This document shows, one piece after another, positions 33,168-43,088 of a stretch of 64,000 nt of DNA. Position numbers and translations under genes: made by a program. Numbering within the stretch: the first letter of the stretch is position 1; every line of letters begins with the position of its first letter. Origin of the DNA: Allobogoriella alba (lineage in GTDB: Bacteria > Actinomycetota > Actinomycetes > Actinomycetales > Actinomycetaceae); NCBI RefSeq assembly GCF_042665525.1, contig NZ_JBHTCQ010000001.1, forward strand, positions 1,674,001 through 1,738,000. Reading direction: 5' to 3'. Under the pieces are notes generated by a model, which was not told the origin of the DNA, searched no databases, and was given only the letters and a program-made list of their open reading frames with translations.

Positions 33168-34106
33168 GTGAGCGATCCCGACGAGACGCGGCTGCTGGTC
33201 GAGCTCAGCCGGGACCACTACCTGGCCGGGCGGTCGAAGGTCGAGATCGCGCAGGACCGCGGACTGTCGCGGTTCCAGGTGGCCCGGCTCCTGGAGCGGG
33301 CCCGGGCGCTCGGCGTCGTGCGCATCGAGGTGGCGGTGCCGCCCCACCTCGACCTGCCCCGGGCGCGGCGCCTGGCGGCACGCCTCGGGGCGGCGGCGGT
33401 CGTCGTCGCCGAGTCCGCGGACGATCCGGCCGTGACGCGGGAGAACGTGGCGCGGGAGCTCGCCGGAGTGATCGGCTCGCGGGTGGTGCGGGGCGGGTGC
33501 CTCGGTCTCGCCTGGTCCCGGACGGTCGAGGCGGCCGTCGGGCACCTGCCCGCCCTGCCGTCGTGCGACGTCGTGCAGCTCTCCGGCGCGCTGCCCGTGG
33601 CGGGCGGCGACCACGGCTACGGCATCCACTACCGCTTCGCGGCCATGCCGGGTGTACGGACCTGGCCGCTGCTCGCACCGCTCGTGGTGGGTGACGCGAC
33701 GACGGCGGAGGCGCTGCGCGGGGAGCCCGAGATCGCTGCGGCGCTGCGGCGCGCGGGCGATCTGGACGTCGCCGTCGTCGAGGTCTGCCCGTGGTCCGCC
33801 CAGGGCGCGGACCTCTACGGCCGTGTGCCCGCCGCGGACCGGGATGCGGCGGCCGCGGCCGGCGCGGTCGCCGAGTGCGCCGGCCGGCTCCTCGACCCGG
33901 ACGGACGGCCGGTGGCCGCCGCGTTCGACGCGCGCGTGCTCGCCGCCCAGGTCGACCAGCTCGTCCGGACGCCGGAGGTCATCGCGGCCGGCCAAGGCGC
34001 GGCGGCGGCGCCGGGGCTGCGGGCCGCGGTCGCCGGCGGCCTCGCCCGGATCCTCGTCATGGACGACAGCGCCGCCGCCGGGCTCGAGCGCCTGCTGGAG
34101 GCGTAG
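33168..34106 (+). CDS. SorC-family transcriptional regulator
   Basis: A 312-residue regulator. Residues about 8-55 hold the HTH (LLVELSRDHYLAGRSKVEIAQDRGLSRFQVARLLERA). The rest is a sugar-phosphate-binding domain with GSRVVRGGCLGLAWSRTVEAAV, VVQLSGALPVAGGD and ILVMDDSAAAGLERLL, as in SorC/DeoR regulators. GTG 33168 follows GGGAGGTGGGGGAG. It is divergent from the polyol importer and convergent with the dehydrogenase gene, and probably responds to a phosphorylated sugar or polyol derivative. Confidence 0.88.
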   Translation: MSDPDETRLLVELSRDHYLAGRSKVEIAQDRGLSRFQVARLLERARALGVVRIEVAVPPHLDLPRARRLAARLGAAAVVVAESADDPAVTRENVARELAGVIGSRVVRGGCLGLAWSRTVEAAVGHLPALPSCDVVQLSGALPVAGGDHGYGIHYRFAAMPGVRTWPLLAPLVVGDATTAEALRGEPEIAAALRRAGDLDVAVVEVCPWSAQGADLYGRVPAADRDAAAAAGAVAECAGRLLDPDGRPVAAAFDARVLAAQVDQLVRTPEVIAAGQGAAAAPGLRAAVAGGLARILVMDDSAAAGLERLLEA

Positions 34107-34120
34107 CCGGCCCGGCGGTG

Positions 34121-35605
34121 CTACGCGGGACGGACCAGCGCCTCGACCGTGGCGTGCGCGCCGGCCTCGTGCAGGGAGCGCAGCGCGGCAAGGTACGCGT
34201 CGGTGAAGACCGGGTCGTCGACGAGGTCGCCGAAGACCTCCCGGTCACGCAGGAACGCCAGGGGGTCCTCGCGCTGCCGCAGTGCGGCGGCGTGCAGACG
34301 CTCCGCCAGCCGGTCGACGATCTCGATCGGCTCACCCTGCTCGTCGGTGCCCTCGTCGTAGCGCGCCCAGCCGGCCACCACGGTGGCGGAGCGGACGATC
34401 TGGCCGCCGCTGGCGAGGTTGTGCCGCACCACCGGCAGCAGCCACTTCGGGATCCGGTCCGAGGACTCGGCGCACAGCCGGGCGAGGGTGTCGCGTACGT
34501 GCGGGTTCGCGAACCGCTCGATCAGGGTGTGCTTGTAGTCCGTGAGGTCGATGCCCGGCACAGGGTGCAGCGTCGGCGTGGCCTCCTGGTCCATGTAGTC
34601 CAGGAGGAACCGGGCGAACACGGGATCCTGCGCGACCTCGTGCGCGTACCGGTAGCCACTGAGATGGCCGAGGTAGCACAGCGCCTGGTGGCTGGCGTTG
34701 AGCAGCCGCAGCTTCATCAGCTCGTACGGCTCGACGTCGTCGACCACCTGGACGCCGACCTCCTCGTACGGTGGCCTGCCGGCGGCGAAGCGGTCCTCGA
34801 GCACCCACTGGGTGAAGGGCTCGGCAACCACGGGCCACGCGTCGTCGATGCCGAAGCGCTCGGCCACCATGGCGCGGTCCTCGGCGCTCGTGACTGGCGT
34901 GATCCGGTCGACCATGGAGTTCGGGAACGGGACGTGCTCGGTGATCCAGTCCGCGAGCTCCGGGTCCTTGAGCCGGGCGAACGCCGTGAAGACCTGGCGG
35001 GCCACGTCGCCGTTGCCCTGGATGTTGTCGCAGCTCATGATCGTCACCGGGCCGACGCCGCGGTCGCGCCGGCGGCGCAGCGCCTCGGTGACCAGGCCGA
35101 AGGACGTTGCCGGGACCGCGCCGTCGGCGAGGTCCGCGGACACGGCCGGGTTCTCGACGTCGAACTCGCCGGTGACGTGGTGGATGTTGTACCCGCCCTC
35201 GGTCACTGTGAGGGAGACGATGCGCACCTGCGGTGACGCCATCTTCTCGATGACCGCCTCCGGGTCGTCCGGGGCGAGGAGGTACTCGGTGATCGAGCCG
35301 ATCACCCGCGGCTCGAAGGTCCCGTCCGGGTGCTTCAGCACCAGGGTGTACAGCCCGTCCTGGGCCTTGAGGGCGTCACGCATGCGGACGTCGCCGGGCA
35401 GGACGCCGACCCCGCAGATCGCCCAGTCGTGCGCCTTGCCCTCGTTCATGAGCCGGTCGAGGTACATCGCCTGGTGGGAGCGGTGGAACCCGCCGACCCC
35501 CAGGTGGACGATGCCGGTCGTCAGCCGGCTGCGGTCATAGGTGGGCACGGCGACCGTGCCGTCGCCGGACACCGCGCTCAGGTGCTCGTCGTCGAGTGCA
35601 GTCAT
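34121..35605 (-). CDS. Mannitol 2-dehydrogenase family polyol dehydrogenase
   Basis: A 494-residue NAD-dependent long-chain polyol dehydrogenase. TGIVHLGVGGFHRSHQAMYLD is the N-terminal nucleotide site, PNSMVDRITP and YELMKLRLLNASHQALCYLGHLSGY are the conserved catalytic regions; the lysine in MKLRLLN and the histidine in NASH are the active-site residues. This family oxidises mannitol, arabinitol or sorbitol to the ketose (fructose or xylulose). The length matches mannitol 2-dehydrogenase (about 493). AGGAGCC lies before the ATG. It is 29 bases downstream of the acyl-CoA carboxylase epsilon gene, but functionally belongs with the polyol importer. Confidence 0.9.
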   Translation of the reverse strand: MTALDDEHLSAVSGDGTVAVPTYDRSRLTTGIVHLGVGGFHRSHQAMYLDRLMNEGKAHDWAICGVGVLPGDVRMRDALKAQDGLYTLVLKHPDGTFEPRVIGSITEYLLAPDDPEAVIEKMASPQVRIVSLTVTEGGYNIHHVTGEFDVENPAVSADLADGAVPATSFGLVTEALRRRRDRGVGPVTIMSCDNIQGNGDVARQVFTAFARLKDPELADWITEHVPFPNSMVDRITPVTSAEDRAMVAERFGIDDAWPVVAEPFTQWVLEDRFAAGRPPYEEVGVQVVDDVEPYELMKLRLLNASHQALCYLGHLSGYRYAHEVAQDPVFARFLLDYMDQEATPTLHPVPGIDLTDYKHTLIERFANPHVRDTLARLCAESSDRIPKWLLPVVRHNLASGGQIVRSATVVAGWARYDEGTDEQGEPIEIVDRLAERLHAAALRQREDPLAFLRDREVFGDLVDDPVFTDAYLAALRSLHEAGAHATVEALVRPA

Positions 35606-35634
35606 GGTGGCTCCTGTCTACCAGCGATACGTCT

Positions 35635-35969
35635 CTACCAGGGGTGCGACGACCACCGCCACGAGCCCACCCCGGGGCTCGGCGGCAGCCGCAGCAGTCG
35701 GTCGTGGTCGGTCCATCGGCTGCGCACCCCGGGCGCGTGCTCGTCCGGGATGCCGCCGAGCTCGTCCACGCGTCCGTGTGCCGCCACGATGCCGGCGACC
35801 AGCGCCGCGAGCTCCACCTCGTCCGGGCGTCCGTGCACCACCCGGACCGCAGGCGACCCGGCCGCGGTCGCGCCGGGAAGGGCTCCCAGCGCCTCGGCGA
35901 CCACGTCGTCCTGGCCGCCGCCCGACCACTCGGCGGGCGACGCGGCCGAGGGTGTCTCGGTCGGGGTGC

Positions 35970-35973
<4 letters not shown>
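35635..35973 (-). CDS. Acyl-CoA carboxylase epsilon subunit
   Basis: A 112-residue small protein directly downstream of the carboxyltransferase gene and overlapping it by four bases (GTGA). Residues about 37-63 are AGSPAVRVVHGRPDEVELAALVAGIVA, the conserved AccE core. The C terminus (SRWTDHDRLLRLPPSPGVGSWRWSSHPW) is the usual tryptophan-rich tail. The epsilon subunit stabilises the alpha-beta complex in actinobacteria. Confidence 0.85.
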
Positions 35974-37646
<1,673 letters not shown>

Positions 37647-37653
37647 GCCCGCC

Positions 37654-37659
37654 AGCGTA
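37654..37659 (-). promoter_or_regulatory. Carboxyltransferase gene -10 box (leaderless)
   Basis: TACGCT on the minus strand seven bases before GTG 37646. Confidence 0.5.
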
Positions 37660-37781
37660 GTTGTCGGTTCTCCACGGCTCCCTGCGGGCTTCGGGCGTGT
37701 TCCGCCCGGTGGCTTTGTCGGGCTGCGACAAGTGGTGGTCGGCCAGGCGTGACCGGTGGACGGCTGCGTACCGCCGCGTCG

Positions 37782-37811
37782 TGTCGTCCTACCCGCTGTC
37801 GTCCTACCCGC
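37782..37811. repeat. Two 15-base tandem repeats
   Basis: TGTCGTCCTACCCGC occurs twice without gap in the 264-base region between the carboxyltransferase and HNH genes. A partial third unit (TCGTCC) follows at 37813. No coding or regulatory role is apparent. Confidence 0.75.
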
Positions 37812-37891
37812 TCGTCCTCACTCACGGCCGGCGGCCGCGCCCGCGGTGGACTCCTCCACCGTGTCGCGGGTGCACCCCGCGATGTCAGTGG

Positions 37892-37907
37892 TCGTATGTA
37901 CGTTCGA
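37892..37907. promoter_or_regulatory. SOS (LexA) box-like element before the HNH gene
   Basis: TCGTATGTACGTTCGA agrees with the actinobacterial SOS box TCGAAC-N4-GTTCGA at ten of twelve defined positions, the right half being perfect. It ends three bases before the ATG at 37911. 13E12-family genes of Mycobacterium tuberculosis are known LexA targets, so DNA-damage control is likely here too. Confidence 0.6.
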
Positions 37908-37910
37908 GAC

Positions 37911-40298
37911 ATGGAAGCGGGACAGGACGCGGGCGTCGGGACGGGCACGTCGGTGTGCTGCGTCGACGACGGCCTCGGCGCACTGCCCTGCGAGCACGCC
38001 CGCGCGCTCGTCGCCGAGCTCGACCGGTTGGACCGGGAGCACGCCGACCGCGTGCTGGCCGGACAGCTGGCCCGGGTCGCCGAGGCCGGCGGCCCGCCGG
38101 CACTCGCCCGGCGCGCGGCGGTCGGCGACGAGGGCGCCGCGTACCTCCTGGATGCGGCGGTCGCCGTGGACGCGGCGCGGAGCGAGCCTGACCAAGACGG
38201 GGCCGATCCCGCCGAGGCGCGACCCGAGGCCGCCGACTGGCAGTCCGACCTCTCGCCGTGGGCGCGCGAGCAGGCACGCGTCATGGCACGGGCGGCGGAA
38301 CAGCTCGGAATGACCGTCGACGCACTCGCCACGCGGCCGGGCGGCCCCGACCTGGCTGCCGCGCTCACCGAGCTGGACCTCAAGGGGATGGAACGGGCCG
38401 CGCTGGTCGAGGTCGCGGCGGCCGCGAAGCGGGTCGAGGCCTGGGCCGGGAGCGTCGCCGCGCGGGCGGCGGCCGAGCTGTCGCGGCAGGCGTGGCTCTT
38501 CGACCACCCGGACCGCAGTCGTGGCGCGGTCCGCCTCGACCCGAGCAGCGAGGAGCTGTCGATGCGGCTGGCCGTCTCCCGTCGGGAGGCGCAGCAGCTC
38601 CTGCGGGTGGGCAGGGGCCTGACACGGACGTTCGAGGACACCGCCGCGGCGCTCGAGGAGGGCGAGATCGACTTCCGGAAGGCCGAGGCCATCGTCACCA
38701 CGCTCGACACGGCCGCGACGCCGGTCGCCTGGATGGTCGAGCAGGACGTGCTGCCGGAGGCGGCGCGGTGCACGACGCCGCAGCTGCGGGAGAAGTTGCA
38801 GCGTCGCCTCGTCGAGGTCGACCCGGAGGACGCCACGGAGCGCCACGCGCGGGCACGCGCCGATCGGCACGTGACCCGCGTGCGCACGCTGGCGGACGGG
38901 ATGGGGTCGGTCACCGCCGTGCTCGCGGCCGAGGACGCCGCCCTGGTGGACCAGACGCTCACCGCCGCCGCGACGGCTGCCCGTTCCGGCGGGGACTCGC
39001 GCACGCACGAGCAGCTGCGGGCCGACGCCCTGGTGGCACTCACCCACGCCGGGATCCTCACGGGCTCGACCGGTCCGCACCCAGCGCCCGAGACCATCCC
39101 CGGGCTCCGCGACCTCGAGCCGGAGTGCACAGGCCCGGCCTGCCGGCCAGAGCAGCATGTGAGCCCGCCGGTCACCGACACCGACGTTCACCCTGACTCT
39201 GGGGCGCACTCTGGCACCAGTGCGGAACCACCGGGGCCCGTGGCCTCGCGAGACGGCCACGGCCACGGACGGACGCGCCACGGCCTGACCGGCTCCGGCC
39301 GCGATCCGGCGGCGCCGCGACCCGCGGCCGAGCAGGAGCCGCTGGACCGGTCCGTAGGCGCACCCTCCGGCCGCCCACCCGAACACGCCTCTGACCCGAC
39401 CGAGACCCGGCCGTCAGATCTGACCCAAGACCCGACTGTGTCCCTGGCCGCGTCCGTCGGACGAGCGAAGAAGCGGCGCCGGACTGTCCAGGGAACCTTC
39501 CCGGAGCTGGGGTCCGGGATTCCCGAGGTCGCGGTCATCACCCCGCTCCTCGCCGCGCTGCTGCGGCGCGGCGGTGAGCGGCTGCACGTCGTCAAGCCGC
39601 AGGTCCACGTCACCGTGCCGATCGATCTCCTGCTCAGCGCGCAGGCTCGGGCGCGGCAGCGGGACGGCGTGACCGGCGGGACGTCGCCCGCCGGCGAGAC
39701 CGGACGAACCGCGCCGGCCGCGTCCCCGGGGACCACTCTGCCCGCCGACGCCGTCGACGACACCGACCAGCCCGCCGCCGTGCTCTCCGGCTACGGCGCG
39801 ATCACCGCCGAGCAGGCCCTGGACCTCGCCGCCGAGTGCTCGACGCTCCAGCGGCTCGTCAACGACCCGGTCACCGGTGCGGTGCTCGACGTCGGCCGGA
39901 CCCGATACCGGCCGCCGGCCGCCCTGGCCGAGCACGTCCGACTCCGCGACCGCACGTGCACCCGACCCGGCTGCACCATGCCGGCCGATCGTTGCCAGCT
40001 CGACCACACCAGCCCCTGGTCGGCCGACGGCGTCACCGCCGACCACAACCTCGGGACCGAGTGCACCCGCGACCACCTGCTCAAGACCGCCGGGGCCTTC
40101 CACGTGACCCAGCCCGAGCCCGGCGTGTTCGTCTGGACCACCACGACCGGCCACACGTATCGGCGCGACCTGGGTGGGCTGATCACCCTCGTCGGCATCG
40201 GCCCGCCCCGGCCGGTTCGCCAACCGCGGGCAGGGCACCCGAGCAAGGACCAGGGCCCTCACGCCGACGGGGCCGACGACCCGCCGCCGCCGTTCTGA
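37911..40298 (+). CDS. 13E12/DUF222 repeat family protein with HNH endonuclease domain
   Basis: A 795-residue protein. The N-terminal DUF222 part (about 95-370) contains LDLKGMERAALVEVAAAAKRVEAW, LAVSRREAQQLLRVGRGL and EGEIDFRKAEAIV. The middle (about 395-560) is low-complexity and Pro/His/Asp-rich, longer than usual. The C-terminal HNH domain is intact: CTRPGCTMPADRCQLDHTSPWSADGVTADHNLGTECTRDHLLKT, with the paired cysteines, the HT metal histidine and the DHN motif. ATG 37911 is chosen since an earlier in-frame ATG (37896) lies inside the SOS-like box. These genes are multicopy in many actinobacteria and their cellular role is unsettled; a DNA-damage-linked nuclease is likely. Confidence 0.88.
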   Translation: MEAGQDAGVGTGTSVCCVDDGLGALPCEHARALVAELDRLDREHADRVLAGQLARVAEAGGPPALARRAAVGDEGAAYLLDAAVAVDAARSEPDQDGADPAEARPEAADWQSDLSPWAREQARVMARAAEQLGMTVDALATRPGGPDLAAALTELDLKGMERAALVEVAAAAKRVEAWAGSVAARAAAELSRQAWLFDHPDRSRGAVRLDPSSEELSMRLAVSRREAQQLLRVGRGLTRTFEDTAAALEEGEIDFRKAEAIVTTLDTAATPVAWMVEQDVLPEAARCTTPQLREKLQRRLVEVDPEDATERHARARADRHVTRVRTLADGMGSVTAVLAAEDAALVDQTLTAAATAARSGGDSRTHEQLRADALVALTHAGILTGSTGPHPAPETIPGLRDLEPECTGPACRPEQHVSPPVTDTDVHPDSGAHSGTSAEPPGPVASRDGHGHGRTRHGLTGSGRDPAAPRPAAEQEPLDRSVGAPSGRPPEHASDPTETRPSDLTQDPTVSLAASVGRAKKRRRTVQGTFPELGSGIPEVAVITPLLAALLRRGGERLHVVKPQVHVTVPIDLLLSAQARARQRDGVTGGTSPAGETGRTAPAASPGTTLPADAVDDTDQPAAVLSGYGAITAEQALDLAAECSTLQRLVNDPVTGAVLDVGRTRYRPPAALAEHVRLRDRTCTRPGCTMPADRCQLDHTSPWSADGVTADHNLGTECTRDHLLKTAGAFHVTQPEPGVFVWTTTTGHTYRRDLGGLITLVGIGPPRPVRQPRAGHPSKDQGPHADGADDPPPPF

Positions 40299-40378
40299 CT
40301 CGCCGCCCACCGCTTCTGAGCGGAACCGCCTCCGCCCGGGGACCGGCTGGTCGCGCGGTCCGTGGTTGGCTGGGCGGC

Positions 40379-41197
40379 GTGGAGTTCTCACCAGTGGTGC
40401 GCGTCCCGCGTGCGGGATCGACCAACGCCGACCTCCGGGCGGCCGCGCTCGCGGAGCCGGACGCCTGGCCGCACGGCTCGGTGCTCGTCGCCGACCACCA
40501 GGACGCCGGGCGCGGTCGATCCGGACGCAGTTGGGTGACACCACCCGGCACGGCGCTCACCGCCTCGGTCCTCGTCCGTCCCGACGTGCCACCCGACCGG
40601 CTCGGCTGGCTGCCGCTGCTGACCGGCCTGGCCGTCCGACGTGCCTGCGCCGACCTGCTGGCCGCCCGACCTGCCACCGCTGTCCCCGAGATCCGTCTGA
40701 AGTGGCCCAACGACGTCCTCGCCGTCGGGGCGGGCACCGAGGATGTCGACGCGTGGGGCCGAGACCGCAAGCTCGCCGGCATCCTCGTGGAGGTGCTGGC
40801 GGACGTCGGCGCGATCGTCGGCATCGGCGTCAACGTCCGGCAGACCGCGAGCGACCTGCCCGTGCCGTGGGCGACCTCCCTGGCACTGCTCGGCGCCGAC
40901 ATCGAACCGCCCGCGGTGCTGAGCGCCGTCGGGCACGAGCTCCTGCCGCTGTTGGCCCGCTGGGAGGCGGCCGCCGGCGACGCGCGCGCGGCCGGCCTCC
41001 ACGCGGAGGTCACCGCGGCATGTGCCACCGTCGGTGCCCAGGTCCGTACCGAGGTCCCGGGCGGCGACGGCCCGGCAGGTCGCGCGGTCGGGCTTGACGA
41101 CGACGGGCGTCTCCTCGTCGTCGCGGGAGTCGGCAGCGAGCCGGTCGCGCTGGCCGCCGGAGACGTCGTTCACGTCCGTCCCGGCACCGGCTACTAG
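40379..41197 (+). CDS. birA: Biotin--[acetyl-CoA-carboxylase] ligase
   Basis: A 272-residue ligase that activates biotin with ATP and attaches it to the BCCP lysine (Lys575 of the subunit at 16573-18414). The biotinyl-AMP site is GRGRSGRSW, followed by KWPNDVL and KLAGILVEV and IGIGVNV. It has no N-terminal HTH, so it is a group I enzyme that does not act as a repressor. The C-terminal beta-barrel (GRAVGLDDDGRLLVV) is present. GTG 40379 is chosen from domain alignment; no good ribosome site is seen. Confidence 0.92.
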   Translation: MEFSPVVRVPRAGSTNADLRAAALAEPDAWPHGSVLVADHQDAGRGRSGRSWVTPPGTALTASVLVRPDVPPDRLGWLPLLTGLAVRRACADLLAARPATAVPEIRLKWPNDVLAVGAGTEDVDAWGRDRKLAGILVEVLADVGAIVGIGVNVRQTASDLPVPWATSLALLGADIEPPAVLSAVGHELLPLLARWEAAAGDARAAGLHAEVTAACATVGAQVRTEVPGGDGPAGRAVGLDDDGRLLVVAGVGSEPVALAAGDVVHVRPGTGY

Positions 41198-41200
41198 GCT
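41195..41200 (+). promoter_or_regulatory. Cyclase gene -10 box (leaderless)
   Basis: TAGGCT, seven bases before GTG 41208. It overlaps the stop codon (TAG) of birA. Confidence 0.55.
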
Positions 41201-41207
41201 CGATGCT

Positions 41208-42311
41208 GTGAGCGAGACGCCGAGACCGCGCGCCGACCGCGCTGCGGTGGACGGCCCCGCGCTGCCGGACCGGGACGACATCGGCGAGGCCTCCGGGGCC
41301 GTCGAGGAGACCTCCACCGTCCGCGACTCCGTCGAGCAGCTCCTGGGCGGCTCACGCCGGTACACCATCGTCGAGCTCGCGCGGAAGGCCGGCACCAGCG
41401 TCGACTTCGCCCGTACCTTCTGGAAGGCCATGGGCTTCCCCAACGTCACCGACGACGCCGTCGTCTTCGGCGACATCGACGTCAACGCCCTGCGCGTCAT
41501 GGCGCAGCTCATCGACGACGGCCGCATCGACACCACGACCGCCATCTCGCTGCTGCGCGCCCAGTCCCACACCACGGACCGGCTCGTGCTGTGGCAGACC
41601 GAGGCGCTGGTGGACGGCGTCGCCCGGATGCACGACCTCGACGACGTCTCCGCCCGGCTCGTGGTGCTCGACAAGCTCCCGCAGATCGTCGACGTGCTGC
41701 AGTCCCAGCTGACGTACTCCTGGCGACGTCAGCTCACCGCCCTCATGGTCCGCACCGAGGCCGAGGTCAGCAACAGCGCCCGCCCGGACACGGACCCGTT
41801 CCACATGCCGCTGACCCGGGCACTCGGCTTCGTCGACATGGTCGCCTACACCCGCCGGTCCACCGAGCTCGGGTCCCAGGCGCTCGCCGCTCTCGTGCAG
41901 AGCTTCGAGTACACCTCGCGTGACGTCATCACCACGCACGGGGCGCGGGTCGTGAAGACCATCGGCGACGCCATCCTCTTCGTCGCCGACGACCTCGCCG
42001 TCGGCGCCGAGGTCGCCAGCGAGCTCATCGCCGCCCTGCAGGCGAAGGAGAACATGCTCCCGGTGCGGGCCTCCGTCGTGTGGGGCGGGGTCATCTCCCG
42101 GCACGGCGACGTCTTCGGCCCCACGGTCAACCTCGCCTCGCGGCTCGTGGACGTCGCGCCGGCCGGCTCGATCCTCATGGACGCCGCGACGGCGGAGGCG
42201 CTCGCCGCGACCCCCGCCGCCCGGCGCTACACGCTCGTGCCCCGGGAGGTCGCCGAGCTGCAGGGCCTCGGCCAGGTCGCCCCGATCGAGCTGCGCCGCC
42301 TGCCCGCATGA
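41208..42311 (+). CDS. Class III adenylate/guanylate cyclase
   Basis: A 367-residue cytoplasmic cyclase. Residues about 45-190 form a helical regulatory domain (RRYTIVELARKAGTSVDFARTFWKAMGFP..., an Ad_Cy_reg-like region with a MerR-like HTH look). Residues about 195-367 are the catalytic domain: ALGFVDMVAYTRRSTELG holds the first metal aspartate, VVKTIGDAILFV the second, and FGPTVNLASRLVDVAPAGSIL the conserved N-x-x-x-R transition-state pair. It makes cAMP (or cGMP) from the NTP. Start GTG 41208 has a TAGGCT box seven bases before. Confidence 0.88.
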   Translation: MSETPRPRADRAAVDGPALPDRDDIGEASGAVEETSTVRDSVEQLLGGSRRYTIVELARKAGTSVDFARTFWKAMGFPNVTDDAVVFGDIDVNALRVMAQLIDDGRIDTTTAISLLRAQSHTTDRLVLWQTEALVDGVARMHDLDDVSARLVVLDKLPQIVDVLQSQLTYSWRRQLTALMVRTEAEVSNSARPDTDPFHMPLTRALGFVDMVAYTRRSTELGSQALAALVQSFEYTSRDVITTHGARVVKTIGDAILFVADDLAVGAEVASELIAALQAKENMLPVRASVVWGGVISRHGDVFGPTVNLASRLVDVAPAGSILMDAATAEALAATPAARRYTLVPREVAELQGLGQVAPIELRRLPA

Positions 42312-42361
42312 GGGCCTTGGGGGACGCACGGAGCAATGCCCTCATCCGTGGAGCAGCATGT

Positions 42362-42392
42362 TTGACCTGTTCTTGAGAATCTGTCCTAGACT
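42362..42392 (+). promoter_or_regulatory. Promoter of the two-component operon
   Basis: TTGACC (42362-42367) and TAGACT (42387-42392) with a 19-base spacer; TAGACT ends six bases before GTG 42399, so the transcript is probably leaderless. The longer spacer may make the promoter activator-dependent. Confidence 0.55.
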
Positions 42393-42398
42393 CACGGC

Positions 42399-43082
42399 GT
42401 GACCAATGTGCTCCTCGTCGAGGACGATCCCGCCATCGCGGAACCCCTGGCTCGGGCCCTGGGCCGCGAGGGTTACGAGGTGCGTCCGCACGGCACCGGC
42501 CGGGCCGCCATCGAGGATCTCTCGAACGGCGTCGACCTGGTCGTGCTCGACCTCGGGCTGCCGGACATGGACGGTCTCGACGTGGCACGGCACATCCGCA
42601 GCCAGGGGATGACACTGCCCATCCTCGTGCTGACCGCACGGGCCGACGAGGTCGACCTCGTCGTCGGGCTGGACGCCGGCGCGGACGACTACGTCACCAA
42701 GCCGTTCCGGCTCGCCGAGCTGCTCGCACGCGTCCGCGCGCTGCTGCGCCGCGCGGGCGGTGACGTCACGGAGGACGACGAGCTCACCGCCAAGGACGTC
42801 CGGGTGGACGTCGCCGCGCACCGGGCGTTCCGCGGCAACCGTGAGATGCACCTGACGGCGAAGGAGTTCGACCTGCTGCGGGTGCTGGTCCGCGACGCCG
42901 GGTCCGTGGTCAGCCGCGAGACCCTCATGCGCGAGGTCTGGGGGACCGACCCGACCGGCTCCACCAAGACCCTCGACATGCACGTGTCCTGGCTGCGTCG
43001 CAAGCTCGGCGATGACGCCAACGACCCGAGGTACATCACCACCGTGCGTGGGATGGGTTTTCGCTTCGAGACCACCGGATAG
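42399..43082 (+). CDS. OmpR-family response regulator
   Basis: A 227-residue regulator. The receiver domain (1-115) has VEDDPAI, the phosphate-acceptor aspartate Asp51 in VVLDLGLPDMDG, and Lys101 in YVTKPF. The winged-helix domain (about 130-227) has LTAKEFDLLRVLVRDAGSVVSRETLMREVWG and TLDMHVSWLRRKLGDD. It is followed six bases later by its sensor kinase. The signal is unknown. Confidence 0.93.
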   Translation: MTNVLLVEDDPAIAEPLARALGREGYEVRPHGTGRAAIEDLSNGVDLVVLDLGLPDMDGLDVARHIRSQGMTLPILVLTARADEVDLVVGLDAGADDYVTKPFRLAELLARVRALLRRAGGDVTEDDELTAKDVRVDVAAHRAFRGNREMHLTAKEFDLLRVLVRDAGSVVSRETLMREVWGTDPTGSTKTLDMHVSWLRRKLGDDANDPRYITTVRGMGFRFETTG

Positions 43083-43088
43083 ACCACC

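Noticed and set aside
37911..40298. HNH protein as a mobile intron or transposon endonuclease
   Set aside because: No terminal repeats or intron structure are visible; it fits the chromosomal 13E12/DUF222 family.
42312..42398. Small gene between cyclase and response regulator
   Set aside because: Only 87 bases, containing the promoter; no open frame with a ribosome site.
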